Origin: Flavobacteriaceae bacterium PS02334
GTDB taxonomy: Bacteria > Bacteroidota > Bacteroidia > Flavobacteriales > Flavobacteriaceae
Assembly (NCBI GenBank): GCA_029959295.1
Contig: JASCOH010000003.1
Location: 1-64,000, forward strand
Length of the DNA: 64,000 nucleotides
Direction of reading: 5' to 3'
Positions within the stretch are counted from its first letter, which is position 1. Each line of letters begins with the position of its first letter. The position numbers were made by a program, and so were the translations under genes. This document shows, piece by piece, positions 10,080 to 19,830 of this stretch. The notes under the pieces are model-generated. The model searched no databases. It worked only from the letters and a program-made list of their open reading frames with translations, and was not told where the DNA came from.

Positions 10080-10526
10080 ATGAAAGCAGAAGATATAGAC
10101 AAAAATCTACTGGCCGTTACAGAAAACGGTGAAGCGATAAGCCCAATTTTGCCACAAGGAATCAAAAATTACCTGATTGACATTGATGGAACAATCTGTG
10201 ACGATATTCCGAATGAGCAACCAGAAAGAATGCTTACGGCAGAATTATATCCTGATGCTTTGGCAACGTTAAATCGTTGGTATGATGAAGGACACGTTAT
10301 TTTCTTCTTTACTTCAAGAACTGAAGCGCACCGCGAAGTGACTGAACAATGGTTGAAAATGCACGGTTTCAAATACCATGGAATGGTAATGGGAAAACCG
10401 CGTGGCGGAAATTACCACTGGATTGACAATCATTTAGTAAAAGCAACTCGCTACAGAGGTAAATTTACGGACTTGGTTGACAAAGAAGTTACAATTCAAG
10501 TTTTTGACGACGAACATCACGAATAA
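10080..10526 (+). CDS. Small HAD-like phosphatase (often named phosphoheptose isomerase)
   Basis: The 148-aa protein has the HAD motif I in LIDIDGTICDD (about 32-42), motif II in FFTSRTE, and a later WIDNH. That fits a HAD hydrolase without a cap. Homologues in flavobacteria are commonly mis-named phosphoheptose isomerase, but no SIS domain is present. It sits between the two Fe-S subunit genes, an arrangement that may be conserved. The substrate is unknown. Confidence 0.8.
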   Translation: MKAEDIDKNLLAVTENGEAISPILPQGIKNYLIDIDGTICDDIPNEQPERMLTAELYPDALATLNRWYDEGHVIFFFTSRTEAHREVTEQWLKMHGFKYHGMVMGKPRGGNYHWIDNHLVKATRYRGKFTDLVDKEVTIQVFDDEHHE

Positions 10527-10608
10527 ATGATCATTTAGATTATTAGATTTTTTCGACAATTCGACATCTAGCAATCTAATACTCTGAAAATCTAACAATC
10601 TAAAAAAT

Positions 10609-11400
10609 ATGTCAGAAGTTTTATCAGTGCCAACGATGGCAGAAATGCTTGCCCAAGGACAACAGCCAGAAGTATTATTTTGGGTGGGTTGCGCCGGAAG
10701 CTTTGATGATAGGGCAAAAAAAATAACCAAAGCTTTTGTCAAAATTTTGAACAGGGCTGAAGTTTCGTTTGCAGTTCTTGGAGCTGAAGAAAGCTGTACT
10801 GGCGATCCTGCGAAAAGAGCGGGCAATGAATTTTTGTTTCAGATGCAGGCGATGATGAACATTGAAGTTCTGAATGCTTACGAAGCAAAAAAAATTGTGA
10901 CAGCTTGTCCGCATTGCTTTAATACGCTGAAAAATGAATATCCTGAATTAGGCGGAAATTATGAAGTTGTTCATCATACGCAGTTTTTAAAATCACTTTT
11001 AGATGCTGGAAGATTGACAATTGAAGGTGGCCAATTCAAAGGAAAAAGAATAACATTTCACGATCCATGTTATCTTGGAAGAGCGAATAAAATTTATGAA
11101 GCGCCAAGAGATTTGATTGAAAAATTAGATGTGGAATTGGTGGAGATGAAACGCTCAAAAGCTAATGGTTTGTGCTGTGGAGCTGGTGGCGCTCAAATGT
11201 TCAAAGATGCAGAACCTGGAAATAAAGAGGTAAACATCGAAAGAACAGAAGACGCTCTTGAAACACAGCCGGATATTATTGCGGCGGGTTGTCCGTTTTG
11301 CAATACAATGCTTACCGACGGCGTGAAAAATAAAGAAAAAGAAAGCCAAGTGAAAGTGATGGATATCGCTGAGTTGATAGCAAATGCAAAAGACCTGTAG
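10609..11400 (+). CDS. CCG-domain Fe-S oxidoreductase subunit (HdrB/GlpC-like)
   Basis: The 263-aa protein has two cysteine-rich CCG domains: ACPHCFNTLKNEYP...HHTQFL, and FHDPCYLGR...LCCGAGGAQMF...AGCPFCNTM. These bind a non-cubane or 4Fe-4S cluster in heterodisulfide reductase B, GlpC and LldE relatives. It probably forms a complex with the membrane ferredoxin subunit at 8698-10026. The physiological donor and acceptor cannot be read from the sequence. Confidence 0.9.
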   Translation: MSEVLSVPTMAEMLAQGQQPEVLFWVGCAGSFDDRAKKITKAFVKILNRAEVSFAVLGAEESCTGDPAKRAGNEFLFQMQAMMNIEVLNAYEAKKIVTACPHCFNTLKNEYPELGGNYEVVHHTQFLKSLLDAGRLTIEGGQFKGKRITFHDPCYLGRANKIYEAPRDLIEKLDVELVEMKRSKANGLCCGAGGAQMFKDAEPGNKEVNIERTEDALETQPDIIAAGCPFCNTMLTDGVKNKEKESQVKVMDIAELIANAKDL

Positions 11401-11452
11401 TCAGGAAATGAGAAAAACTCATAATTTATAATTCATTAATTCATAACTTATT

Positions 11453-11935
11453 ATGTACGTTCCTTTTGAAAATTTACCAGAAGAATCAAAAATCTGGATA
11501 TACCAATCTAACAGAAAATTTTCAGATGAAGAATTTGCTGCCATAGAAAATGACCTGAAAGCTTTTGTGGAAGGTTGGGCAGCGCACGGAACTTCTTTGG
11601 AAGCTTCTTATCAATTAAAATACAACCGTTTTATCATTTTAGCCGTAAATCAAGAAGTACAGAATGCAACTGGCTGTTCCATTGATGCTTCTGTGCAATT
11701 TATCCAAGATTTGGAGAAAAAGTATGAGGTAGATTTATTAGATAAAATGAACGTAACTTTCAAATTAGGCGAGCATATTGCACACAAGCCATTGATCGAA
11801 TTCAAAAAAATGGCGAAAGAAAAAGCCGTTTCTGGAAATACAATTGTTTTTAATAATCTCGTTAATACTGTTGGCGAATGGCATGAATATTGGGAAGTTC
11901 CTGCTAATGAAAGCTGGCATAGCCGATTTTTCTAA
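11453..11935 (+). CDS. Conserved flavobacterial protein (mis-named ABC transporter ATPase)
   Basis: This 160-aa soluble protein starts MYVPFENLPEESKIWIYQSN. Close relatives are widely labelled ABC transporter ATPase, but no Walker A, signature or Walker B motif is present, so that name is unsupported. It carries a single Cys in NATGCSIDASVQFIQDLE. It lies 52 nt after the CCG subunit and 12 nt before the GH3 fusion gene, all on the same strand. The function is unknown. Confidence 0.75.
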   Translation: MYVPFENLPEESKIWIYQSNRKFSDEEFAAIENDLKAFVEGWAAHGTSLEASYQLKYNRFIILAVNQEVQNATGCSIDASVQFIQDLEKKYEVDLLDKMNVTFKLGEHIAHKPLIEFKKMAKEKAVSGNTIVFNNLVNTVGEWHEYWEVPANESWHSRFF

Positions 11936-11947
11936 AACATTTTTTTG

Positions 11948-14860
11948 ATGAGATATATTATTGTTTTGCTGTTTTTCAGCCAAATTACATTCGCACAGCT
12001 ACGTAAATTTACGCCGATATCAATCGATACTGAAACCAAAGAATCAATCTGGGTGGATAGCATCTACAATAAAATGTCTCTTGAAGAAAAAATCGGACAG
12101 CTTTTTATGGTTGCCGCTTATTCAAACAAAGATTCTGTTCACACAAATGCAATTGAAAGATTAGTCACACAGCAGAAAATCGGCGGTGTTATCTTTTTTC
12201 AAGGCGGACCAGTTCGCCAAGCAAAATTAACCAACAGATATCAGGCAAAATCTAAAGTGCCTCTTTTCGTTGGAATTGATGCTGAATGGGGATTGGCAAT
12301 GCGCCTCGACTCAGTGATGCGTTATCCTTGGAACATGACTTTAGGGGCAATTCAAGATTTGAAATTAATAGAAGAAGTTGGAGAAAAATACGGTCAGCAG
12401 AGCAGGAGGATTGGAGTCCATTTCAATTTTGCGCCAGTTTTAGATATAAATACAAATCCAAAAAACCCGATTATCGGAAATCGTTCTTTTGGAGAAGACA
12501 AAATAAACGTAACAAACCGAGCTTCTGCCTTGATGAAAGGCATTCAGAGCCAAGGTGTTTTCGCTACTGGAAAGCATTTTCCGGGTCACGGCGATACTTC
12601 TACAGACTCACACCACACGCTTCCAGTTGTTAATTTTTCGAAAGAAAGAATCAACGAAGTAGAATTTTATCCTTACAAAAGATTATTTAAGGAAGGACTT
12701 GCCAGCGTGATGGTCGCGCATTTGAATGTTCCGAGCTTGGAACCTAGAGAAAATTATCCGACGTCGCTTTCTTATAATGTAGTCACTGAAATTTTGCAGA
12801 ACCAATTGCATTTCAAAGGTTTGATTTTTACGGATGCCCTGAATATGAAAGGCGCAAGCAATTTCAAACAGCCCGGAGATATTGATTTAGAGGCTTTTTT
12901 AGCAGGAAACGACATTTTGCTTTTTGCTGAAAATGTTCCTTTGGCTCTAGAAAAAATCTGTGTGGCGTATCAAGATACTTTGATTACGGAAGACAGATTG
13001 GCAAAATCGGTAAAAAAAATCTTGAAATATAAATATAGAGCAGGATTGAATCATTACAAGCCTGTTGAAATTCCTTATTTGTATCAAGATATGAATACTG
13101 CTGAAACGGAAGCTTTTCAATATGATTTATATGAAAATGCCGTTACGGTTTTGAAAAACGATGAAGAAATTCTTCCTATAAAAGATATTGAAAATGAAAA
13201 GATTGCCTATGTGAAATTGGGCGATGATATCAATACGCCATTTGTAACAACTTTGCGACAATATGCTGATATTACTGAAGTTTCAAATGACAGCTTACCT
13301 CGATTGATTGAAGAACTGAAGAATTATTCAACAGTTATTGTAGGTTTTCATAAAGCTGACGGAGCTTGGAAAAAACATGATTTTACGGTAGATGAATTGG
13401 TGAAATTACAAGAAATTGCTAAAAACAATAAAGTGATTTTAGATGTTTTTGCAAAGCCTTATTCGTTGATTCCTATCAATTCTTTTGCAGACATAAAAGG
13501 TTTGGTTGTATCGTATCAAAATAGCGATGTGGCTCAAAATGTTTCGGCGCAATTGATTTTTGGAGCCATAGAATCAAAAGGAAAGCTTCCGGTTTCCATC
13601 GGTACAAATTTCAAATTAAACGACGGTCTTAAAACCAAAAAACTCAACCGACTTGGTTTTACAATTGCTGAAAACGTTGGAATGAGTTCAGGAACCTTGG
13701 CAAAAATTGACTTGATTGCAAAAAATGCCATTGAAAGAAATATGGCGCCGGGAATGCAAATTCTTGTGGCCAGAAAAGGTAAAGTTGTATACCAAAAATC
13801 TTTTGGTTTCCACGACTATAAAAACCAAGTGAAAGTGCAAAATTCTGATATTTATGATGTGGCTTCGCTGACAAAAATGGTTTCGACGCTTCCCGAAGTG
13901 ATGCAATTATACGATCAGAAAAGAATTACGCTAGAAACGAAATTAGGGACGATGCTTCCTGTTTTTGCAAATTCTGACAAAAAAGATATTACTTTTAAAG
14001 AATTGCTTTCGCATTATGCAAAGTTGCAGCCTTGGATTCCGTTTTATCAAGCGACTTTGGATGCTAACAAAATGCCGAGCGAGAAATATTATAGAAAATC
14101 TTTTTCTCCAGAATTTTCTAGACAGGTAGCAGAGAATTTATTTTTGAGAAGCGATTATGAAGATACGATTATCAAGAAAATTGTAGACAGCAAATTGCTT
14201 CCGAAGAAAGAATACAAATACAGCGATTTCACTTTTATCATCTTGAAAGAATATGTTGAAAGAGCAACAGGAAAAAATTTAGATTTGCTTTCTGAGGATA
14301 ATTTTTACAAGAAATTGGGAGCTTACAAAACGGGCTATAATCCGTTGAGAAAGTTTGATATGAGCATAATTCCACCTACAGAAGAAGATAATTATTTCAG
14401 ATACCAAACTATTCAAGGTTATGTTCACGACATGGCGGCAGCAATGCAAGACGGAGTTGGCGGACATGCGGGAATTTTTTCAAACACGATGGATTTGGCT
14501 AAAATCATGCAAATGTATCTTCAAAAAGGAAATTACGGAGGCGTTCAGTTTTTCTCTCCGGCAACTTTTGATGCCTTCAATACTTGTTATTTCTGCAAGG
14601 AAGGAAATAGGAGAGCGCTTGGTTTTGACAAACAGCAATTGCCAGGAACTTCAGGGCCAACTTGCGGCTGTGCTTCGAATTCAAGTTTTGGGCATACCGG
14701 TTTTACGGGAACAATGGCTTGGGCTGATCCTGAAAAAGAATTGGTTTATATTTTTCTTTCCAATAGAACCTATCCAGATTCAAATGCGCCGAATACGCTT
14801 TCAAAAGAAAATGTTCGTGAAAATATTCAGAAAGTAATTTACGACGCAATTAATAAATAA
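11948..14860 (+). CDS. GH3 beta-N-acetylglucosaminidase fused to a serine beta-lactamase-like domain
   Basis: The protein has 970 aa. A signal peptide (MRYIIVLLFFSQITFAQ) is followed by a GH3 NagZ-like catalytic domain (about 40-370) with KHFPGHGDTSTDSHH and the nucleophile Asp in FTDALNMKGAS. A GH3 C-terminal domain follows, then a serine hydrolase of the beta-lactamase/PBP4-like type (about 590-960) with the SxxK motif in ASLTKMVS, a YSD in KYSDFTF and FGHTGFTG. It probably acts on peptidoglycan in the periplasm. The ATG at 11948 is preferred over the TTG one codon earlier. Confidence 0.93.
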   Translation: MRYIIVLLFFSQITFAQLRKFTPISIDTETKESIWVDSIYNKMSLEEKIGQLFMVAAYSNKDSVHTNAIERLVTQQKIGGVIFFQGGPVRQAKLTNRYQAKSKVPLFVGIDAEWGLAMRLDSVMRYPWNMTLGAIQDLKLIEEVGEKYGQQSRRIGVHFNFAPVLDINTNPKNPIIGNRSFGEDKINVTNRASALMKGIQSQGVFATGKHFPGHGDTSTDSHHTLPVVNFSKERINEVEFYPYKRLFKEGLASVMVAHLNVPSLEPRENYPTSLSYNVVTEILQNQLHFKGLIFTDALNMKGASNFKQPGDIDLEAFLAGNDILLFAENVPLALEKICVAYQDTLITEDRLAKSVKKILKYKYRAGLNHYKPVEIPYLYQDMNTAETEAFQYDLYENAVTVLKNDEEILPIKDIENEKIAYVKLGDDINTPFVTTLRQYADITEVSNDSLPRLIEELKNYSTVIVGFHKADGAWKKHDFTVDELVKLQEIAKNNKVILDVFAKPYSLIPINSFADIKGLVVSYQNSDVAQNVSAQLIFGAIESKGKLPVSIGTNFKLNDGLKTKKLNRLGFTIAENVGMSSGTLAKIDLIAKNAIERNMAPGMQILVARKGKVVYQKSFGFHDYKNQVKVQNSDIYDVASLTKMVSTLPEVMQLYDQKRITLETKLGTMLPVFANSDKKDITFKELLSHYAKLQPWIPFYQATLDANKMPSEKYYRKSFSPEFSRQVAENLFLRSDYEDTIIKKIVDSKLLPKKEYKYSDFTFIILKEYVERATGKNLDLLSEDNFYKKLGAYKTGYNPLRKFDMSIIPPTEEDNYFRYQTIQGYVHDMAAAMQDGVGGHAGIFSNTMDLAKIMQMYLQKGNYGGVQFFSPATFDAFNTCYFCKEGNRRALGFDKQQLPGTSGPTCGCASNSSFGHTGFTGTMAWADPEKELVYIFLSNRTYPDSNAPNTLSKENVRENIQKVIYDAINK

Positions 14861-14888
14861 GGATTGTAAACAACTTAAAATTTCAGAA

Positions 14889-15344
14889 ATGCAATCAACA
14901 GCAAAAACTCCAGAAGAATATTTAGAAGAACTTCCGGCTGAAAGAAAAGAAGCTTTCGGCAAATTGAGAAATTCATTTCTTGAAAATCTTCCAAGAGGAT
15001 TTGAAGAACAGATGTCTTATGGAATGCTGGGTTATGTCGTGCCGTTTTCCATCTATCCTGAAGGCTATCATTGCGATTCAAAATTGCCTTTGCCTTTTGT
15101 TGCATTAGCTTCGCAGAAAAATTTCATCGCTTTATATCACATGGGAATTTATGCCAATCCAGCACTCTTGAATTGGTTTGTCGCAGAATTTCCAAAGCAT
15201 TCGAAGCTTAAATTAGACATGGGAAAAAGCTGTATCCGTTTCAAAAAGATGGACCAAATTCCGTTTGATCTGATTGCAGAACTCCTTAGAAAAATGACTG
15301 TTGAAGATTGGATTTCTGCCTATGAAACACAATTTAAGAAGTAA
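14889..15344 (+). CDS. DUF1801 domain protein
   Basis: The 151-aa protein is typical of DUF1801 (YdhG-like), with EMSYGM-like EEQMSYGMLGYVVPF near residues 38-54 and KSCIRFKKMDQIPFDLIAELL near the end. DUF1801 has an iron-chaperone-frataxin-like fold, but its role is unclear. It is 28 nt after the GH3 fusion gene on the same strand. Confidence 0.8.
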   Translation: MQSTAKTPEEYLEELPAERKEAFGKLRNSFLENLPRGFEEQMSYGMLGYVVPFSIYPEGYHCDSKLPLPFVALASQKNFIALYHMGIYANPALLNWFVAEFPKHSKLKLDMGKSCIRFKKMDQIPFDLIAELLRKMTVEDWISAYETQFKK

Positions 15345-15436
15345 TTTTTAAAAGCATTTCCTTTACGTTAATTTTAATCAAATTTCAGTTTTGCCTTACT
15401 TTTTTGAGTAATTTCGCTATTATTTAGCATTACAAT

Positions 15437-16570
15437 ATGAAAATCGCAATAGTCTGTTATCCAACTTTTGGAGGTAGTGGTGTAGTAGCCACCGAATTAG
15501 GCCTTGAGCTTGCCAGAAGAGGACACGAAATACACTTTATCACTTACAGCCAGCCGGTTCGCTTGGCACTTTTAAATCCCAATATTCATTATCACGAAGT
15601 AAACGTTCCTGAATATCCGCTGTTTCACTTTCAGCCCTATGAATTGGCCCTTTCGAGCAAATTGGTGGATATGGTAAAACTGCATAAAATTGAGCTTTTG
15701 CACGTTCATTATGCCATTCCGCACGCTTATGCAGGCTATATGGCAAAACAAATGCTGAAGCACGAAGGGATAAAAATTCCGATGGTTACGACCTTGCACG
15801 GAACTGATATTACTTTGGTTGGAAACCATCCTTTTTACAAGCCCGCCGTAACTTTCAGTATTAATAAATCAGATATTGTGACTTCTGTTTCGCAAAGTTT
15901 AAAAGATGAAACGTATAAGCTTTTTGATATCAAGAAAGATATTGAAGTGATTCCAAATTTTATTGAATTGAATAAAGTCAGAATTGATGAAAATGCACCT
16001 TGCCAGCGTGCCTTGATGGCTTCAAAAGGAGAACGAATCATCACGCATATTAGTAATTTTCGTGAGATAAAGAGAATTCCGGATGTGGTAAAAATCTTTG
16101 ATCGAATCCAAAAAGAAATTCCTGCAAAATTGATGATGGTCGGCGAAGGTCCGGAAAAGGAAAAAGCTGAAATTTTGTGTGAAGAATTAGGAATCAGCGA
16201 CAAAGTTATCTTCTTTGGAAACAGCAACGATATTGATAAAATTCTTTGTTATACCGATTTGTTCTTGCTTCCGTCACAAACAGAAAGTTTCGGACTTGCC
16301 GCTTTAGAAGCCATGGCTTGTGGAGTTCCGGTAATTTCAAGCAATTCTGGAGGTTTGCCTGAAGTGAATTTCAACGGAGTTACAGGATATTTAAGTGATG
16401 TCGGCGATGTTGACGATATGGCGAAAAATGCTTTGTCAATCCTTAAAAGCGATGAAGAATTAGAAAAATTTAAAATCAATGCCTTAGAATCAGCCAAACA
16501 GTTTGATATTTTAAATATCTTACCTTTGTATGAAGCTGTTTATGAAAAAGCCTTAAAATTAAATAAATAA
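15437..16570 (+). CDS. bshA: N-acetyl-alpha-D-glucosaminyl L-malate synthase BshA
   Basis: The 377-aa GT4 glycosyltransferase transfers GlcNAc from UDP-GlcNAc to L-malate, the first step of bacillithiol synthesis. The N-terminus CYPTFGGSGVVATELG and HVHYAIPHAYAGYMA are distinctive for BshA. The donor-binding region has ESFGLAALEAMACGVPVI. It starts at 15437 after a 92-nt gap that may hold a promoter. The bshB and bshC genes are not in this window. Confidence 0.95.
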   Translation: MKIAIVCYPTFGGSGVVATELGLELARRGHEIHFITYSQPVRLALLNPNIHYHEVNVPEYPLFHFQPYELALSSKLVDMVKLHKIELLHVHYAIPHAYAGYMAKQMLKHEGIKIPMVTTLHGTDITLVGNHPFYKPAVTFSINKSDIVTSVSQSLKDETYKLFDIKKDIEVIPNFIELNKVRIDENAPCQRALMASKGERIITHISNFREIKRIPDVVKIFDRIQKEIPAKLMMVGEGPEKEKAEILCEELGISDKVIFFGNSNDIDKILCYTDLFLLPSQTESFGLAALEAMACGVPVISSNSGGLPEVNFNGVTGYLSDVGDVDDMAKNALSILKSDEELEKFKINALESAKQFDILNILPLYEAVYEKALKLNK

Positions 16571-16573
16571 ATT

Positions 16574-17032
16574 ATGAAAAGATTAATCCTAGTTCCGTTT
16601 GCAATTTTGCTGTTTTCGTGCAGTACTACGAAGAAAACTTCTGAGGAAAATAAAGCAGCATCTGAAATTAAAAAGCCAGCAGCTTCAGCACTATATGAAG
16701 TTTTAAGTCAATCTGCCTATCAAGGGAAAGAAGAAAAATCATTTGAAATTATAAAAGATAAAGCCGCGCTTGTAAAATTATACGAAGGAATTCATGATAC
16801 AGAAATTCCGAAAGTTGATTTTTCAAAAGCTAGAATTGTTGCTTTGTTTTTAGGACAGCGCAGTTCAGGCGGTTATGAAATTAAAATCAAAAGCGTAGAA
16901 GAAAAAGATAATAAAATTTATGTAACCGTTGATGAAGTTTCTCCAAATGCTGGCGATATGGCGACAATGGCAATCACAAATCCCTTTGTTGTCGCAAAAA
17001 TAAATTCGACTAAAGAAATTGTTTTCAAATAA
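16574..17032 (+). CDS. PrcB-like lipoprotein
   Basis: The 152-aa lipoprotein has a signal and lipobox (LLFSCS, Cys near residue 17). The C-terminal half matches the PrcB_C family (FLGQRSSGGYEIKI...VSPNAGDMATMAITNPF), named for a subunit of a spirochaete protease complex. It follows bshA by 3 nt and ends just before a bidirectional terminator. The function in flavobacteria is unknown. Confidence 0.85.
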   Translation: MKRLILVPFAILLFSCSTTKKTSEENKAASEIKKPAASALYEVLSQSAYQGKEEKSFEIIKDKAALVKLYEGIHDTEIPKVDFSKARIVALFLGQRSSGGYEIKIKSVEEKDNKIYVTVDEVSPNAGDMATMAITNPFVVAKINSTKEIVFK

Positions 17033-17042
17033 TAAAGCATAA

Positions 17043-17072
17043 AAAATCCCGAAAATTATTTCGGGATTTTTT
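17043..17072. terminator. Bidirectional rho-independent terminator
   Basis: An 11-bp perfect stem (AAAATCCCGAA / TTCGGGATTTT) has a 6-nt loop and A/T runs on both flanks. It sits between the convergent PrcB lipoprotein and the outer-membrane barrel gene and can stop transcription in both directions. Confidence 0.9.
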
Positions 17073-17088
17073 TTATTTTTCGTTTGTC

Positions 17089-17580
17089 TTAGAAAGTAAA
17101 TCTAACTCCTAATGCAATATCTGGTCCAAAGCTGTTATCTCTGAAATAATCATCATTGTTAAGATAAAGCTCAGGTCTGAAATCTAAAGACAACATCAAC
17201 GGAATGTCAAATTTATATTCAATACCTAAATCTCCAGCAACAAAAAAGAAAGTACCGCTTTCGTCAAAATCGTTGTGGTCATAACTCCAAGAACCTAAAC
17301 CTCCACCAACACCGGCATACCAGTTAAAACCTCCTTCAATGTTCCAAACCCATTGATAAAGACCAGTCAGTTTTATAGCGTCAACATGGTTGCTGTCTCT
17401 CCATCCCAAATCAACTTCAAGACGGTTATTGTCAGATAGGCCTCTTTGGTAAGAAATCTCTCCACCAAATCCGTCATTATCTCCTAAACGCAGTCCTAAT
17501 GCGTTCTTCGAAATTTCTTGAGCTTGCGTGCTAAATGCCAATCCGGCTAGCATAAATGCTGATAAAAATAGTTTTTTCAT
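17089..17580 (-). CDS. Outer-membrane beta-barrel protein
   Basis: The 163-aa protein has a clear signal peptide (MKKLFLSAFMLAGLAFSTQA) and then about eight amphipathic strands, ending in the aromatic LGVRFTF typical of outer-membrane barrels. It is rich in Gly, Asp and aromatic residues. No catalytic motif is present. The role is unknown. It is a single gene with its own upstream region and the shared terminator at 17043. Confidence 0.85.
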   Translation of the reverse strand: MKKLFLSAFMLAGLAFSTQAQEISKNALGLRLGDNDGFGGEISYQRGLSDNNRLEVDLGWRDSNHVDAIKLTGLYQWVWNIEGGFNWYAGVGGGLGSWSYDHNDFDESGTFFFVAGDLGIEYKFDIPLMLSLDFRPELYLNNDDYFRDNSFGPDIALGVRFTF

Positions 17581-17713
17581 AAAATTTTAATTTAGAGTTT
17601 GATACAAGATACTACTAATCTATCAGGAAATCTAAATTATTAAGAGTTTTATAACAGAAAATTTTAACACTAAATTTTAAAAAATTGATTTTTAAATGAT
17701 TGGAAATGTTAAT

Positions 17714-18538
17714 TTATTTTGAAAAAAGAAATCCTTTAATAAGATTTTCACTCAAGATGGTTTCCATTTCAAAGTAATCTTCTTCTATCAATTCTGTATT
17801 TTCTGAATGGCGGTAAAGCTTCCAGCGCTTTTTGCTGTATTCTAGAGCAGTTAAATTTTCTACCCAATCTCCCGAATTTAAATAGCGAGTAGATCCCTTT
17901 TTGCCTAATTTGTCTATGATTTTTGGCTCGTGGATGTGACCGCAAATTACATAATCGTAATTATTTTCAATCGCTAAATCTGTAGCTGTTTCTTCAAAAT
18001 CTGATATAAATTTCACAGCCGATTTTACGCCCGATTTGATTTTTTTTGAAAAGGAGTAGGGCTCTTTGCCAAATTTATTCAGGCACCAGTTTATGAATCG
18101 GTTTAATAATATGAGATAATCATATCCGAGTCCGCCTAATTTTGCAATCCATTTAGCATGCTGTACGGAAGAATCAAAAACGTCTCCATGAAAAATCCAA
18201 GCTTTTTTGCCATCTAAATTTAACACAAGTTTGTCAATTATGGAGAAATTTCCCACTTTTGAGTCGCTGAATTTTCGAAGCATCTCGTCGTGATTTCCTG
18301 TGATATAATAAACTTCGGTTCCTTTGGAGGCAAAATCAATAATCTTTCGGATAACTTTCAGATGCGATTTTGGAAAATAAGATTTCCTAAATTGCCATAT
18401 ATCAATAATATCTCCGTTTAAAATCAAGGTTTTAGGCTTTATTGAAGACAGATATTGATAAAGCTCTTTGGCATGACATCCGAAAGTGCCGAGATGAACA
18501 TCTGAAATTACTACTAGTTCAACATGTCTCTTTTTCAA
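17714..18538 (-). CDS. UDP-2,3-diacylglucosamine diphosphatase-like metallophosphoesterase
   Basis: The 274-aa calcineurin-like phosphoesterase has SDVHLG near residue 12, LNGDIIDIW near 40, ITGNHDEMLR near 80, FHGDVFD near 117 and CGHIHEPK near 205. That matches the LpxH/LpxH2-type enzyme that removes UMP in lipid A synthesis. LpxH2-like homologues are hard to separate from other phosphoesterases of the same length, so the substrate is likely but not certain. Confidence 0.85.
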   Translation of the reverse strand: MKKRHVELVVISDVHLGTFGCHAKELYQYLSSIKPKTLILNGDIIDIWQFRKSYFPKSHLKVIRKIIDFASKGTEVYYITGNHDEMLRKFSDSKVGNFSIIDKLVLNLDGKKAWIFHGDVFDSSVQHAKWIAKLGGLGYDYLILLNRFINWCLNKFGKEPYSFSKKIKSGVKSAVKFISDFEETATDLAIENNYDYVICGHIHEPKIIDKLGKKGSTRYLNSGDWVENLTALEYSKKRWKLYRHSENTELIEEDYFEMETILSENLIKGFLFSK

Positions 18539-18695
18539 TTTTCTTTCTTTAGAAGTTTCACAAATTAAGTGACTTGATATTAATTGAAAACGATTTGAAT
18601 GTTATGAAATCATTTCTAAAATTAAGAAAACGGAATGAATTTGTGTGGCTAAAGTTTGGACTTAAAATAGTACTTTTGTCTTAAAACATAATAAA

Positions 18696-19742
18696 ATGGC
18701 AGGAAATACCTTTGGAAAATTATTTAAATTGACCACTTTCGGAGAATCTCACGGTGAAGCCTTAGGTGGCATAATTGACGGATGCCCGCCAGGAATTGAG
18801 TTGGATTTTGAAGCGATTCAATTTGAAATGTCAAGGAGAAAACCAGGGCAGTCGTCCATAGTGACGCAAAGAAAAGAGGAAGACGAAGTGCAATTTCTTT
18901 CCGGAATTTTCGAGGGAAAAACTACAGGAATACCAATTGGTTTCATAATTCCGAATACAAATCAAAAATCAGATGATTATTCCCATATAAAAGATACGTA
19001 CCGACCGAGCCACGCCGATTATGTGTATGAGCAAAAATATGGAATCAGAGATTATCGCGGTGGCGGAAGGAGTTCGGCCAGAGAAACGGCCAGCAGAGTA
19101 GTGGGAGGCGCAATTGCAAAACAAGTCATTCCGCAAATAAAAATTAATGCTTTTACGTCTTCTGTAGGAGATATTTTCATTGATAAACCTTATCAAGCTT
19201 TAGATTTTACTAAGATAGAAAGTAATCCTGTGCGTTGTCCAGATGAGGCGACTGCGCAAAAAATGGAGGAATACATTAAGCAAATTCGAAAAGAAGGCGA
19301 TACTATCGGCGGCACTGTGACTTGTGTGATTCAAAACGTTCCGATTGGTTTGGGCGAACCTGTTTTTGACAAGCTTCATGCAGAATTAGGAAAAGCGATG
19401 CTTTCAATAAATGCAGTAAAAGGCTTTGAATATGGAAGCGGATTCTGCGGCGCAAAAATGAAAGGAAGCGAACATAATGATCTTCACAATGCTGACGGAA
19501 CTACAAAATCAAATCTTTCGGGTGGAATCCAAGGCGGTATTTCAAACGGAATGGATATCTACTTTAGGGTAGCTTTTAAGCCAGTCGCAACGATTATGCA
19601 AAAACAAGAATCATTAGACATTCATGGAAATTTAGTAGAAATGCAAGGAAAAGGAAGGCATGATCCGTGTGTTGTGCCAAGAGCGGTGCCGATCGTTGAG
19701 GCTATGGCGGCTTTAGTTTTGGCGGATTATTCGTTAATGTAA
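18696..19742 (+). CDS. aroC: Chorismate synthase
   Basis: The 348-aa enzyme has the FMN-dependent chorismate synthase signatures: [40 protein letters not shown] and [19 protein letters not shown]. It converts EPSP to chorismate, the last shikimate step. It is a single gene, with a TACTTTTG element upstream that could be part of a Bacteroidota promoter, but the spacing to a TTTG box does not fit well. Confidence 0.97.
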   Translation: MAGNTFGKLFKLTTFGESHGEALGGIIDGCPPGIELDFEAIQFEMSRRKPGQSSIVTQRKEEDEVQFLSGIFEGKTTGIPIGFIIPNTNQKSDDYSHIKDTYRPSHADYVYEQKYGIRDYRGGGRSSARETASRVVGGAIAKQVIPQIKINAFTSSVGDIFIDKPYQALDFTKIESNPVRCPDEATAQKMEEYIKQIRKEGDTIGGTVTCVIQNVPIGLGEPVFDKLHAELGKAMLSINAVKGFEYGSGFCGAKMKGSEHNDLHNADGTTKSNLSGGIQGGISNGMDIYFRVAFKPVATIMQKQESLDIHGNLVEMQGKGRHDPCVVPRAVPIVEAMAALVLADYSLM

Positions 19743-19830
19743 GGATTTTAGGCTTTTTTTTAACAGATTCGCTAAAGTGAAATAAAAATAAATTAGTTAG
19801 TTTTGCCTTTGATTAATTAAAAAACTCATC

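Noticed and set aside
10080-10526. Phosphoheptose isomerase
   Set aside because: The sequence has HAD motifs, not a SIS domain.
11453-11935. ABC transporter ATPase
   Set aside because: No Walker A, Walker B or signature motif can be found in the 160 residues.
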